DNA of 37,319 bases, taken from assembly GCA_031278215.1 (NCBI GenBank), contig JAITKV010000040.1:1-37319 (forward strand), read 5' to 3'. The stretch's first letter is position 1, and each line of letters opens with the position of its first letter. The position numbers and the translations under genes are program-made. This document shows, in pieces, positions 5,764 through 14,726 of the stretch. The notes beneath the pieces are model-generated. The model was not told where the DNA came from. It worked only from the letters and a program-made list of their open reading frames with translations, and ran no database searches. Origin of the DNA: Spirochaetaceae bacterium. Its GTDB lineage: Bacteria > Spirochaetota > Spirochaetia > Treponematales > Breznakiellaceae.

Positions 5764-7998
5764 ATGAAAAAGCTTTTCCCTGGCATGGGCGCCACGGTAC
5801 TACAGGTAGTGATCCATCCGCCGGTGCTTGTTAAAGGACTCCGCTGTATCGCCATTATCCTAAAAAGATTTTTTTTGTTTCAATTTAAATCCGCCCTTTT
5901 TCCGGGCCGGGTTCCCGTATCATGGATCCGCCACGAACTGGATGACCGCATTCCCTTTAATCCCCGGTTTGTCCGGATCTACCTTGATTTTACCGGCTTC
6001 TGGATCCGTATTGTAGGGTTCCTCTGCATTCGGTACCGGAAAAAGGGCCCCGCGATGGCGGTGGATTTTATTAATTCCATATCACGGCTGTACCTTTTTG
6101 CGTTTCAAATTTACAAAAAAAATCTTTCCACCACGACCCGGCCCCGGTATACAAAAACATTTTACTTTCGCCTTATCCACCTGCTGGATCCCCATCTTAT
6201 GTGTCTTCCAAGCCTTCATGTGATGCTGGTTATCCAGTCCTATATCCGGTTTCGGGAATATGTCAAGGCCATGGGGGAAGAAGAGGCCCTGGGGCCCCTT
6301 ACGGAACGGGTCCTGGCGGGGGCCCAGGTTATTACCGATGCGGTACTTTACGTTAAGCAGCACAGCATCAACTGCGTCGCCGCGGCCCTGTATACAATGA
6401 ACCGCTTGTTCCCTTCCCGGTTTACCACCGCCGATGCGGAAACCTTTACCTACGGACTTTTTCAAAACGGAACCCGCCGGGATATTCTTCCGGAATACGC
6501 CCCCTTTTATACGGGGGACTTGGTATCAACAGAAGACATTGCGTGGCTTCGGGAACACATCATAAGCCTGTACCGTTTTTTTTTGGAGACAGATGCGGGG
6601 AATTGGAAACGGCCCCTTCTGGCCTACCTTAGCCTTGCCCGGGAAAAACAGCACGGGTCATTGTATATTTTTCCGAAAAAAGATTATTCTAAGGAAAGAT
6701 TTAACAGTGCAAGCGGGGAAAAAAACATGGTAGACGGTAAGAGCTTAGTAAGCCGGGTGGTGGAACTGGGGGGCCGGGAAGCCACGGTGCTTGAAAACAC
6801 GAACCTTAGGGTGATGATCGACGACATAGGGGGAATGGTTCCGGAACTTTCAGGACGCCGCGGGGGGAATGGCGGCGGCTGTTCCACCGGCTGGATCAAC
6901 GCCCACTGGATGCCCTGGTTCCGGTCCAATACCGGCAAGCCCTACAGCGATGCGGAACACGGTTCGTTTTGGAAGTCAAATCTGCTGTACCATATTGCGG
7001 GAAGCTTTCCCTGCATCCCCAACTTCGGCCCCGGCCACATTGCCGAGGGGGTTCCCATGCCCCCCCACGGCTGGACCAGCAACCAAAAGTGGCGCTATGT
7101 AACCAACGACACGGACCCGGAATCCGGCGCGGTGTGGTTTCTGTCGGTAATGGAAAGCCCCGACAAGGGGCTTCCCCTTTCGTTCAGCAAGATCGACGCC
7201 CTAATCCCCGGCCAGGCAATACACTATACCAGCATCCGGGTGCGGAACCGGGGCCCCCAGGATACGGAGATCTGCGCCGGCTGGCATAACGTGGTGGGGC
7301 CCCCCTTTCTGTACGAGGGCTGCCGTATTTCCGGGGCCGCCGAAAGATGGATTACCCCTCCGCCGGGGGGGGAATTCGATACCACCACCCGCCTGGCCCT
7401 GGGGGCGGAATTCTCAAGCCTTTCCAGGGCGCCGCTCTTACGGGGAGGGAAGGCGGATCTTTCCATTGTACCGGCCCCCATAGGCAATACCGACTTTGCC
7501 ACCGGCGCGGTTTCCCGTTCCGCCCCGCTGACATGGCTTGGGATAGTAAATCCCCACCTAAAGATGATCTATATAAGCTTTGCCACGGGTCCTTCTTCGG
7601 AACGGGAAGATCTGATGGCCCTCTATTTTAACAACCTGTGGATGCAGTACGGCGGCAGGCCCTTTACCCCCTGGGCGCCCTACGAGGGGGGGCCGGATTT
7701 AAGCTACTGTCTAGGGCTTGAAAATTCAATCTCCGCCTTTGCCTACGGGCTGGAATTTGCCCGGGAAATGCGCCAGGTGCTGGGAAGCCCCGCCACGGTA
7801 AAGATCCCCGGGGGGGCGCAAAAGACCCTGCGCAGCGGGGTGCTCTTTGGCCCCTACGAAGGCGGGGCGCTGGACGGGGGGATCCTGGTTGTTCAGGGGG
7901 AAGAAAACCGCCTGGCCTGTACGGGAAGGGAAACGGTCTTCTTTACCGCCGATCCGGACTTTGCAATCCTCGCGGCCCTGGAAAGTCATCATGTGTAG
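5764..7998 (+). CDS. Two-domain protein: PAP2-like N-terminus, mutarotase-like C-terminus
   Basis: One uninterrupted frame of 744 codons encodes two apparently unrelated parts. Residues 1 to about 320 hold PAP2-like signatures: TTRPRY, then CLPSLHVML (compare PSGH/PSLH), then VKQHSINCVAA (compare KQHxxxDVxAG), although the usual Asp after the last His is Cys here. From Met322 (nt 6727) to the end, the sequence (WINAHWMPWF, GPPFLYEG, many aromatic beta-strand segments) resembles the galactose-mutarotase/aldose-epimerase fold; no catalytic His/Glu pair can be assigned with confidence. The second part could be a separate gene: ATG 6727 is preceded by GCGGGG. So this may be a true fusion or two genes joined by loss of a stop. 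The start is not well fixed: GGGG abuts ATG 5764, and ATG 5785 is possible. Confidence 0.55.
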   Translation: MKKLFPGMGATVLQVVIHPPVLVKGLRCIAIILKRFFLFQFKSALFPGRVPVSWIRHELDDRIPFNPRFVRIYLDFTGFWIRIVGFLCIRYRKKGPAMAVDFINSISRLYLFAFQIYKKNLSTTTRPRYTKTFYFRLIHLLDPHLMCLPSLHVMLVIQSYIRFREYVKAMGEEEALGPLTERVLAGAQVITDAVLYVKQHSINCVAAALYTMNRLFPSRFTTADAETFTYGLFQNGTRRDILPEYAPFYTGDLVSTEDIAWLREHIISLYRFFLETDAGNWKRPLLAYLSLAREKQHGSLYIFPKKDYSKERFNSASGEKNMVDGKSLVSRVVELGGREATVLENTNLRVMIDDIGGMVPELSGRRGGNGGGCSTGWINAHWMPWFRSNTGKPYSDAEHGSFWKSNLLYHIAGSFPCIPNFGPGHIAEGVPMPPHGWTSNQKWRYVTNDTDPESGAVWFLSVMESPDKGLPLSFSKIDALIPGQAIHYTSIRVRNRGPQDTEICAGWHNVVGPPFLYEGCRISGAAERWITPPPGGEFDTTTRLALGAEFSSLSRAPLLRGGKADLSIVPAPIGNTDFATGAVSRSAPLTWLGIVNPHLKMIYISFATGPSSEREDLMALYFNNLWMQYGGRPFTPWAPYEGGPDLSYCLGLENSISAFAYGLEFAREMRQVLGSPATVKIPGGAQKTLRSGVLFGPYEGGALDGGILVVQGEENRLACTGRETVFFTADPDFAILAALESHHV

Positions 7999-8057
7999 GG
8001 CTTTGCCGGACCGGGGAAAGGCGAATCCTAGAGGGCGTTTGCCCGGCGCCACCGGAT

Positions 8058-8786
8058 CTACAGGGCGGCAAACTCGCTCCAAAGCTTGTCCATCCGGGGC
8101 GGATCGGCGCTTACCTGGATAAAGTTTCCCGGCAGGGAAGGATCGGGCAGGTAGAGGGAGCGGGCATGAAGGCGGATGCCGCCGTCCTGTTCACTCCGTT
8201 TGGCGCCGTATTTTAAGTCTCCCTTAATATGAAGCCCCACTGCCGCAAGCTGTGAACGAATTTGATGGCGCCGGCCGGTAACCAGATCTACTTCCAAAAA
8301 ACCGTAATTCTTGCCCCTTCCCCGGATCCGGTACCGAAGGATCGCTTCTTTTCTTGTGGAGTTAAATTTATCGTAGGCGGTACTTTTGTTTTTTTTTGTA
8401 TTGGACTGTATCCAGTGTACCAGTTCCCCGGTTTCGGGAAGTTCCGAAAAGGCCCGGCAAAGTTCCACCACCGCCCAGTAGTATTTTTCGGCCCTGCCCC
8501 CCTGGTATATGGTCCGGGCGAAGGATTTACTAAGAAACGCGGCGGCCTTGGCGGTCCTGGCAAAGAGCGCGCAGCCGGTAACAGGGACGTCAAGCCGGTG
8601 TACCGCGGTGGGAACAAATTCTTTTCCCCGGCCTTTTTTTACGGCCCCGAATTCTTTTACCAGCAGACCGCCCAGGTCTGTAATTCCCCGCTTGGCCCCT
8701 TCCATGGCTTCGCCGGCCAGTTTATTAACCACGATCACGTCGTCGTTGATAAGGAGAACACGGTTTTCCAAGCCGCAGTTTTTCAT
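8058..8786 (-). CDS. RluA-family pseudouridine synthase
   Basis: A 242-residue enzyme with the RluA-family catalytic motif HRLDVPVTGCALFARTAKA (the Asp after Arg-Leu is the nucleophile), the KYYWAVVE strand, and the GRRHQIRSQLAAVGLHIKGDLKYG block. It would convert specific uridines of rRNA or tRNA to pseudouridine; which position cannot be told. There is no S4 domain. In-frame starts further upstream (8870, 8840, 8825) were rejected because they overlap the divergent gene at 8839 and its strong Shine-Dalgarno; ATG 8786 leaves eight residues before the first conserved strand. The chosen start has no Shine-Dalgarno, but TATACT lies 11 nt upstream (8798-8803). It converges on the upstream gene with a 59-bp gap. 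Confidence 0.83.
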   Translation of the reverse strand: MKNCGLENRVLLINDDVIVVNKLAGEAMEGAKRGITDLGGLLVKEFGAVKKGRGKEFVPTAVHRLDVPVTGCALFARTAKAAAFLSKSFARTIYQGGRAEKYYWAVVELCRAFSELPETGELVHWIQSNTKKNKSTAYDKFNSTRKEAILRYRIRGRGKNYGFLEVDLVTGRRHQIRSQLAAVGLHIKGDLKYGAKRSEQDGGIRLHARSLYLPDPSLPGNFIQVSADPPRMDKLWSEFAAL

Positions 8787-8838
8787 TATCTTGATATAGT
8801 ATAACAGCCTGGGGTATAAGTCCATAGCGGAGGTTTCC

Positions 8839-10353
8839 ATGTCCCTAAACTGGAAAGAAATAAACTGCATCCTGGAGGAGCTTAGCCTTCCGGGGATGCA
8901 GATCCGGGGCGTGTATCAAAGCGCCTATGACATCCTGGCCCTTCAGGTGTATGGTAAAACCGGTTGTTCAAAAAACCCCGGCGACGACCGGGCCGGCCTT
9001 CATCTTGTTATTATCTCCATCAGCCCCCTGGCGTGCAGGATCCACGAAACATTCCGGGGAATCCCTAAAAGCAAAAAACCTTTGCGCTTCGCGGAATTTC
9101 TTAAATCCCGGATCGTAAACAGCCGCATCGAAGAGGCCCTTCAACTAGGAAGAGACCGTATAATCCGCCTTGCCCTGCGCCGGGGAGAAAACCGCTGGCG
9201 CCTGTATATCCGGCTTTGGTCCAACGCGGCCAATGTAATTGTAACCGGCCCGGACGGAACCATTTTAGACGCCATGAGGCGGCTTCCCAAGCGGGGGGAA
9301 ATTTCCGGGGGCGTTTACCGGCCCGGGGAGGGCGCCGGGCCTTCCGGCGGCGGGTCTGCATCCTCCGGGGACCGGGTAGAGGGCTACAGGGTCCGGGACC
9401 TTCCCGGCGAAGGTTCCTTTAACAGCCGGGTAGACCGGTGGTATGCGGAACACGGCGGCAAGTTTTCCCTGGAACGGCTGCGGGAGGAAGCCCGGCGGAT
9501 TACCGCCGGAAGCATGGAGCGGCTGGAAGGGGGGCTTCAGCGGCTTCGGGAAAAAGAAAAAGATTACGCCAACGCGGAACGGTTTAAGACCTATGGGGAT
9601 CTTATCCTTAGCCGGGGTCCGGAGAAAGATCCGGCGCCGGCGTCCTCCGCCGGGCAAAGCCCTCCGTGGCTGGAAGTGGAAAGCTTTACCGGGGACGAAA
9701 TAATCCGCATCGAATTGGATCCCCGGAAAAGCCGGGTAGAAAACGCCCAGGCCTATTACGAAAAATACCGCAAGGCAAAAAACGGCCTGGGGGACATACG
9801 AAAAGAAATTGCCGCGGGCGAAAAAGAATTAGACCGGCTGCGCTGCACTGCGGCCGGACTGCTGGCGGAAGAGGATCCCCTGCGCCTGGAGGGGCTTTTG
9901 GCCCGGCTGCGCCGGAACCGGGGGCCGGATCTGCCGGGGATAGAACAAAAGGAAGAGGCGGCCCGGAAACGTCCGGGGCTGTCTTTTACCGACGGGGAAT
10001 GGCTGCTTATGGTGGGAAGGGACGCCGGGGAAAACGACGAACTACTGCGCCGCCATGTCAAGGGAAACGATCTGTGGCTCCATGTGCGGGATTGGGCGGG
10101 GGCCTATGTGTTTATCCGGCGGCGGCCCGGCAAAACCGTACCCCTGGATGTCCTGCTGGACGCCGGAAACCTGGCCCTGTTTTATTCCAAGGGCAGGAAC
10201 AATGGCCGGGGGGATCTGTACTATACCCCGGTAAAATACCTGCGGCGGGTAAAAAACGGACCCCGGGGGCTGGTTATCCCCACCCAGGAAAAAAATTTGC
10301 GGATCACCCTTGATCGGGAGCGGCTTAAAAGACTGGAAGGAACGGCGCTGTAG
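8839..10353 (+). CDS. NFACT-domain protein (Rqc2/RqcH/FbpA-like)
   Basis: The 504-residue product has the NFACT-N start (MSLNWKEINCILEEL, then a variable barrel), a coiled-coil centre (EGGLQRLREKEKDYANAERF and KNGLGDIRKEIAAGEKELDRL), and the C-terminal NFACT-R/DUF814 domain (NDLWLHVRDWAGAYVFIRRR, YSKGRNNGRGDLYYTPVKYL). Family members bind peptidyl-tRNA on stalled 50S subunits and add C-terminal Ala tails (RqcH), or were described as fibronectin-binding proteins. It is shorter than Bacillus RqcH (about 570 residues), with a shortened N-terminal region, so tailing activity is not certain. ATG 8839 has GGAGG at ideal spacing. Divergent from the RluA-type gene. Confidence 0.82.
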   Translation: MSLNWKEINCILEELSLPGMQIRGVYQSAYDILALQVYGKTGCSKNPGDDRAGLHLVIISISPLACRIHETFRGIPKSKKPLRFAEFLKSRIVNSRIEEALQLGRDRIIRLALRRGENRWRLYIRLWSNAANVIVTGPDGTILDAMRRLPKRGEISGGVYRPGEGAGPSGGGSASSGDRVEGYRVRDLPGEGSFNSRVDRWYAEHGGKFSLERLREEARRITAGSMERLEGGLQRLREKEKDYANAERFKTYGDLILSRGPEKDPAPASSAGQSPPWLEVESFTGDEIIRIELDPRKSRVENAQAYYEKYRKAKNGLGDIRKEIAAGEKELDRLRCTAAGLLAEEDPLRLEGLLARLRRNRGPDLPGIEQKEEAARKRPGLSFTDGEWLLMVGRDAGENDELLRRHVKGNDLWLHVRDWAGAYVFIRRRPGKTVPLDVLLDAGNLALFYSKGRNNGRGDLYYTPVKYLRRVKNGPRGLVIPTQEKNLRITLDRERLKRLEGTAL

Positions 10354-10392
10354 CGCCAAAGGCCCGCGGCCGGGGTTCCGGGGAGCGCGCCC

Positions 10393-11757
10393 TTAGCCGG
10401 ACAAGGCCGCCACGGCGGCACCGAACAGCGAGGCCTGTTCCACCGGGGCAATAATATACGACCGGGGTTTTTCCCTGTTTAGCATCACGTGAAGATACGA
10501 TTCCAGGGCTTCCCGCATGCCCCGGTAGATCATAAAGGTGGTTCCTTCCACGGCGATGCGGACCGGCGTAAAAGGATCGTACCCCGTATCCATCCGTTCC
10601 ACCGCGGCGGCTACCACCGCGGCAGAGAACAGGGCCCCCCGCCTGGTAATAATTGAAGTCAGGTAGGCAAAGGAACGGATGGCGTCCAGTTCATCGCCGC
10701 CAAAAAATTCCCCCACGGGGCCCTCCATGGCAAGGGGGGCGTGCATGAACGCGTTCAGGTCCTTGGTTTGCAGGCCCGGCAAGGCGGCAAATTCCGCGGA
10801 CCGTTTAAACCGCAGTACCCCGTCGGCAATGGCCTGCTTAAGGATGTGAAAGCTTAAGGGCCCCAGGTAGGCCCCGGCGGTGGTTTTTTCCAGGGTATAG
10901 GAACCGGGATGTTTTGTGGTGGCGTCAAATTCCCGGTCTAAGACTCCCAGGTACCGGGGCGCGGCGTTTCCTGTCTCGCAGACCACAATTTGGGGAGCGT
11001 CTTCCGAATGGAAGGCGATTTTGGGAATGTCCTTTTCCGGATACGCGGTGTTAAAGCCCGTGCCAAGAATGCACCCCACTACCGGTCCGCCGGGAAGGGA
11101 AAATTTATCGGGGCCCCTGTTCCTTCCGCCGTCGGGGGGTATTTCTTTTAGCCCCGAAAGCAGGGTGGCCACCGTATCGTTTAGAAGCACAATCCGCCTG
11201 GGGGCCTTAATTCCCCGGCGTTTTAGCGCCCCCCGAAGCTCCTGGCCGATGGCTTTGCCGATTACCTCCGGCGCATCCACTTCCTTGCTAAAGGCCATGG
11301 CTATGCCGTCTCCGTTTTCCTGCATTTCCATGGGATAGGAAAAACAAACGCCAATCCCCTCCAGGGATCTCCCGGCGGCCCCGCGTATCAAAGGTTCCGT
11401 AAGCCCGGCAATCTGATCAAAAAATTCCCCGGCGCTTATCCTGCCCCCGGTTCCCGGCATGGGGGATTTTTGGATTTCTTCCAGCTCCGGCTTCCCCGGC
11501 CCCTTAAAGCGGACCCGGGCGGCCCGCAGGTTGGTTCCCCCCGCATCCAGGGCAATCACCGTCTTTTCCGGCGCGGTCTGGGCCGCGGGATGCAGGTAGG
11601 AGGGTATCATGGGCAGGGGAGACGGCTTGCCCTGAAGGCCCCGTTCCATATCGATCCGTACGTCCCGGACCAAAACTACAGGATCGCAGATATCGTAATG
11701 AAAACCGTAAAAACGTGCAAAATCTGCCAGCAGGGCAGGATCAAAAGACAGACCCAT
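10393..11757 (-). CDS. hxk: Hexokinase
   Basis: A 454-residue sugar kinase of the eukaryote-type hexokinase family, as found in treponemes. Visible are the phosphate-1 loop ALDAGGTNLRAARV (residues 69-82), the GVCFSYPMEM segment, LLNDTVATLLSG with the catalytic-base candidate Asp194, GCILGTGFNTAY, and an ATP-site GTTFMIYRGM near the end. It phosphorylates glucose or related hexoses with ATP in the cytoplasm, feeding glycolysis. ATG 11757 has GGGAAGG upstream; an earlier TTG start at 11781 lacks one. A near-consensus promoter lies just upstream. It could use the free hexose released by the GH65 enzyme further on; that link is inferred. Confidence 0.85.
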   Translation of the reverse strand: MGLSFDPALLADFARFYGFHYDICDPVVLVRDVRIDMERGLQGKPSPLPMIPSYLHPAAQTAPEKTVIALDAGGTNLRAARVRFKGPGKPELEEIQKSPMPGTGGRISAGEFFDQIAGLTEPLIRGAAGRSLEGIGVCFSYPMEMQENGDGIAMAFSKEVDAPEVIGKAIGQELRGALKRRGIKAPRRIVLLNDTVATLLSGLKEIPPDGGRNRGPDKFSLPGGPVVGCILGTGFNTAYPEKDIPKIAFHSEDAPQIVVCETGNAAPRYLGVLDREFDATTKHPGSYTLEKTTAGAYLGPLSFHILKQAIADGVLRFKRSAEFAALPGLQTKDLNAFMHAPLAMEGPVGEFFGGDELDAIRSFAYLTSIITRRGALFSAAVVAAAVERMDTGYDPFTPVRIAVEGTTFMIYRGMREALESYLHVMLNREKPRSYIIAPVEQASLFGAAVAALSG

Positions 11758-11795
11758 ATATACCTTCCCTAAATAGTGCAATCGGTTTCAATTAG

Positions 11796-11824
11796 AGTAT
11801 AAAGATTTCGCGGAAAGCTGTCAA
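11796..11824 (-). promoter_or_regulatory. Strong sigma70-type promoter of the hexokinase gene
   Basis: On the minus strand a perfect TTGACA (11819-11824), a 17-bp spacer and TATACT (11796-11801). The predicted transcription start is near 11789, leaving a leader of about 32 nt that includes the Shine-Dalgarno. This is the best promoter match in the window. Confidence 0.8.
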
Positions 11825-11938
11825 TGAAGCGCATTGCCCCACAGGGGCGAATCCTAATCGGGCAAAAAAATCATCCCCCGCCCCCGGGGATTAAAGCATC
11901 TTTGACCTCTTGCCCATAGTATGAATAGGAGGACCATT

Positions 11939-13117
11939 ATGACAAGAAATCCAAATAGCGGGGCGGGCAAGACAGGGCGCCGGTTTATCGCCGGGGGCTT
12001 GTATCCGGCCATTGGGGTAATCTGTCTTTTAGTGCTGTGGAACTGTACCATGGCCGGGCCGGAAGGCCCGGGGACAAACAAAATTTCCATCCTCAGCTGG
12101 AATGTCCAGGCCCTATTCGACGGAATTGATACGGACCTTGAATACAGGGAGTATACCAGCGGCGCCGGATGGAATAACGAAAAGTATCAGGCCAGACTAT
12201 ACGGGATCGCCGGGGCGGTCAAAGGCATAGCCGAGGCCAGGGGCCTTACATTCGATGTCCTGGCCTTAATCGAGGTGGAAAATTCCGGGGTCTTGGGGGA
12301 CCTGGCAGAACATTTCGGCATGGATTACAAGTGGCAATTCTTCGCCGGCGCCCCCGGCGGCGCCACGGGGATTGGAATTCTTAGCCGGTTCCCTATTGCC
12401 GAAACTCTGGTCCATTCGGCCCACTTTGACGCCCATGGCATTCCCCGTCCTGTGGCGGAAGTATGGATCGATTACGGCGGGGAACCCCTGGTACTTATGG
12501 CGTGCCACTGGAAATCCAAAACCGGCGGAGCCCGGGAAACCGAACCCCTGCGGCAGGCGGAGGCGGGGATTATCGCCCGAAGGCTTGATGAAATTAGCGC
12601 GGCCAATCCGGAAACACCGGTAATAGTCCTGGGGGATCTGAACGAAAACTACGACGATTTTGTCAGGACCGGCGCCGCCTATCCCTGCGCCCTCATGCCG
12701 GACAGCGAAGACGCGGCAGCCGCGCTGGGCTTATCATCCGTCCATCCCCGGCCGGGGTTTCAGAATTTTCTGGTCCTCAGCCCTCAAAATCCGCCCCGGG
12801 CTGAATATATTCCGAAGGTCCGCGAGGCGGCGGTGTTGTACTCCCCCTGGGAAGATCCGGCATGGAAAGAAGGTCTTTGCGAATCACCGGGATCCTACTA
12901 TTATGACGGCGGATGGGAAACCATCGATCATTTTCTACTTAACGCCGCCCTGTTTAATAAGCGGGGATGGGAATACGGCGGTTTTTCGGTACTGCCGGAA
13001 GCTCCGTTTACCGGCGCCGGGGGCGCCCCCCATGCCTACAATCCCAGAACGGGCACGGGGCTTTCGGATCATCTTCCTATCATGCTGAACCTGGTTATGG
13101 AAAAGTATACACCATAG
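11939..13117 (+). CDS. Endonuclease/exonuclease/phosphatase-family lipoprotein
   Basis: A 392-residue protein with a hydrophobic N-terminus ending in LLVLWNC (Cys36), a lax spirochaete lipobox. The rest has the EEP-fold catalytic series: SWNVQALFD, IEVEN (metal Glu), GIGILSRFPI, CHWKSK (His), LGDLNEN (Asp/Asn), DHFLL and the final GLSDHLPIML (Asp-His). Members cleave phosphodiester or phosphomonoester bonds in nucleic acids, phosphoinositides or sphingomyelin; the substrate cannot be told. If lipidated it acts in the periplasm or at the outer membrane, which fits nucleic-acid scavenging. ATG 11939 follows AGGAGG; an ATG at 11921 lies before that site and was rejected. The hexokinase gene is divergent. 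Confidence 0.82.
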   Translation: MTRNPNSGAGKTGRRFIAGGLYPAIGVICLLVLWNCTMAGPEGPGTNKISILSWNVQALFDGIDTDLEYREYTSGAGWNNEKYQARLYGIAGAVKGIAEARGLTFDVLALIEVENSGVLGDLAEHFGMDYKWQFFAGAPGGATGIGILSRFPIAETLVHSAHFDAHGIPRPVAEVWIDYGGEPLVLMACHWKSKTGGARETEPLRQAEAGIIARRLDEISAANPETPVIVLGDLNENYDDFVRTGAAYPCALMPDSEDAAAALGLSSVHPRPGFQNFLVLSPQNPPRAEYIPKVREAAVLYSPWEDPAWKEGLCESPGSYYYDGGWETIDHFLLNAALFNKRGWEYGGFSVLPEAPFTGAGGAPHAYNPRTGTGLSDHLPIMLNLVMEKYTP

Positions 13118-13253
13118 ATTTGCCCTGCCCAAAAATAAAAGGAAGGGCGAATTTGCTTCTTGCGCCCATGCGCTTCGTTAGGGCCGCGGCGGCAGGGGCG
13201 GACAATTTTGTTTTTGCCCTGCGGATTTCTGCAAAATCCGTCGTAAGTTTTGC

Positions 13254-13282
13254 TTTACAAACAGAAAAAATCTTCATACTAT
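13254..13282 (+). promoter_or_regulatory. Promoter of the SH3b-M48-CHASE2 cyclase operon
   Basis: TTTACA (13254-13259), a 17-bp spacer and TACTAT (13277-13282) lie 21 bp upstream of the ATG at 13304. The Shine-Dalgarno AAGGAG sits between them. It would drive three closely packed genes. Confidence 0.65.
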
Positions 13283-13303
13283 TAGTATAGTAAGGAGATA
13301 AAT

Positions 13304-13765
13304 ATGAAACGGCTAATTGTAAGTATTTTGTTTTGCCTTATGGCGGCAGCGGCTTTTGCACAAAAGGTTGGCGACACCATGTACATCAACGTTAACTCGG
13401 CAGGTCTTAAGTCATCCACCGGTTTTTTTGCCTCCACCACCGGTACCGTCCGTTATGGGGATCAAATACAGGTGCTGGAACTTAAGGGCAAGTGGATCCG
13501 GATACGAACCCCCGGTAATATTACCGGATGGATCGCCTCGTCCAGCCTAACCACTAAACGAATTACCCGGGGAAATACCGCCAATGCATCTGCCAAGGAA
13601 ATCGCCCTGGCAGGAAAAGGATTTTCGCCGGAGGTTGAAGCGGAATACAAAAAAAGCGGCGGATCCATTAACTATGCCGCGGTGGATGCTATGGAAAGGA
13701 TAAGCATTCCCGATAGGGACCTTTTGGCTTTTATCGAAGAGGGCCGCCTGGCCCAGGGGGAATAG
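13304..13765 (+). CDS. Secreted SH3b-domain protein
   Basis: A 153-residue protein with a clear signal peptide (MKRLIVSILFCLMAAAAFA-Q) and one bacterial SH3 domain at about residues 25-82 (MYINVNSAGLKSSTGFFAS, QIQVLELKGKWIRIRT, TGWIASSSLT). Such domains bind peptidoglycan or protein partners in the periplasm. The last 65 residues are hydrophilic and have no recognised domain. ATG 13304 has an excellent AAGGAG. It is the first gene of a tight operon: the next start follows the stop by one base. Its partner is probably the M48 protease. Confidence 0.8.
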   Translation: MKRLIVSILFCLMAAAAFAQKVGDTMYINVNSAGLKSSTGFFASTTGTVRYGDQIQVLELKGKWIRIRTPGNITGWIASSSLTTKRITRGNTANASAKEIALAGKGFSPEVEAEYKKSGGSINYAAVDAMERISIPDRDLLAFIEEGRLAQGE

Positions 13766-13766
13766 C

Positions 13767-14708
13767 ATGAAAAAATTTATAACCCCCATAAGCATTGCCG
13801 TTCTAATGTTCCCGGTTCTTAGCTGCGGCTCCTTTGATTCCGGCGCCCTGGGGAGCGTGGCCGGAGAAGCCGCCGGCCAAATAAGCCGGGCCCTGGGCGT
13901 GGATGAAAGCACCGCCTCAAGTATTCAACGGGGCGCCAGCACCGCGGTAAGTACCGCCGCAGAAGCAGTTAAGGCGGCAAATTCCTTAACCGCAGAGAAT
14001 GAATACTACCTGGGCCGGGCGGTGGCGGCCAATATTGCCGGGACCTATACGGTTTACACGGGCAGCCCGGCTCTGCAAACTTATCTTAATAAAATTTGCA
14101 GTACCATTGTGATCAACTCCCCTCAACCGGATATCTACAGGGGATATCATGTGGCAATTTTAAACACCCAGGAAATCAACGCCTTTGCCACCCCTGGGGG
14201 ACATATCTTTGTTACCCGGGGTCTTATCGCCTGCGCCGGCAGTGAAGACGCCCTGGCCGCGGTTATTGCCCACGAGGTGGCCCACATCCAGCTGCGGCAT
14301 GCGCTTACTTCTATCCGCAATGCCCGGTATGTCAATGCGGCCGTATCCGGCGCCCTGGCAGGGGTTGGCGAAGTATTTCCCAGCACAGAGGAACTGGCGG
14401 ACATCATGGGCGAATCCGTTAACGAGGTTGTTACCACCCTGGTGGTCAACGGATTTTCTAAACGCCAGGAATTGGAGGCGGATTCCACCGCCCTTTCTCT
14501 GCTGGCGGCCGCGGGTTATCAGCCTTCCGGCATCCTTGACATGCTTGAATCCCTAAAGCAAAACCAACAAAATGAACAGGGCTTTTTTAAAACCCATCCT
14601 TCTCCGGCAGAGCGGATTACCAGTGTAAACAGGGAATTGAATAAATATTCCGTTCCCGACAGCCGTTCGTACAGAACCGCCCGGTATACCGCGGCTGTTC
14701 CCCGGTAA
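13767..14708 (+). CDS. M48-family metalloprotease lipoprotein
   Basis: A 313-residue gluzincin with a lipoprotein signal (VLSC, Cys20), an alanine-rich stalk (about 30-75), and the M48 core: NAFATPGGHIFVTRGL, the zinc motif HEVAHIQLRH (His169, Glu170, His173), and KRQELEAD with Glu235 as the third zinc ligand. Family members such as BepA and LoiP act in periplasmic protein quality control and outer-membrane assembly. It lies between the SH3b protein and the CHASE2 cyclase in one operon, so the three may form an envelope-stress module; that is inference. The start is one base after the previous stop. Confidence 0.88.
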   Translation: MKKFITPISIAVLMFPVLSCGSFDSGALGSVAGEAAGQISRALGVDESTASSIQRGASTAVSTAAEAVKAANSLTAENEYYLGRAVAANIAGTYTVYTGSPALQTYLNKICSTIVINSPQPDIYRGYHVAILNTQEINAFATPGGHIFVTRGLIACAGSEDALAAVIAHEVAHIQLRHALTSIRNARYVNAAVSGALAGVGEVFPSTEELADIMGESVNEVVTTLVVNGFSKRQELEADSTALSLLAAAGYQPSGILDMLESLKQNQQNEQGFFKTHPSPAERITSVNRELNKYSVPDSRSYRTARYTAAVPR

Positions 14709-14726
14709 AAATCGCAGGGGCTTTGT

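Noticed and set aside
8787-8870. Earlier in-frame starts of the pseudouridine synthase
   Set aside because: They overlap the strong GGAGG and start of the divergent NFACT gene and add residues not needed by the family.
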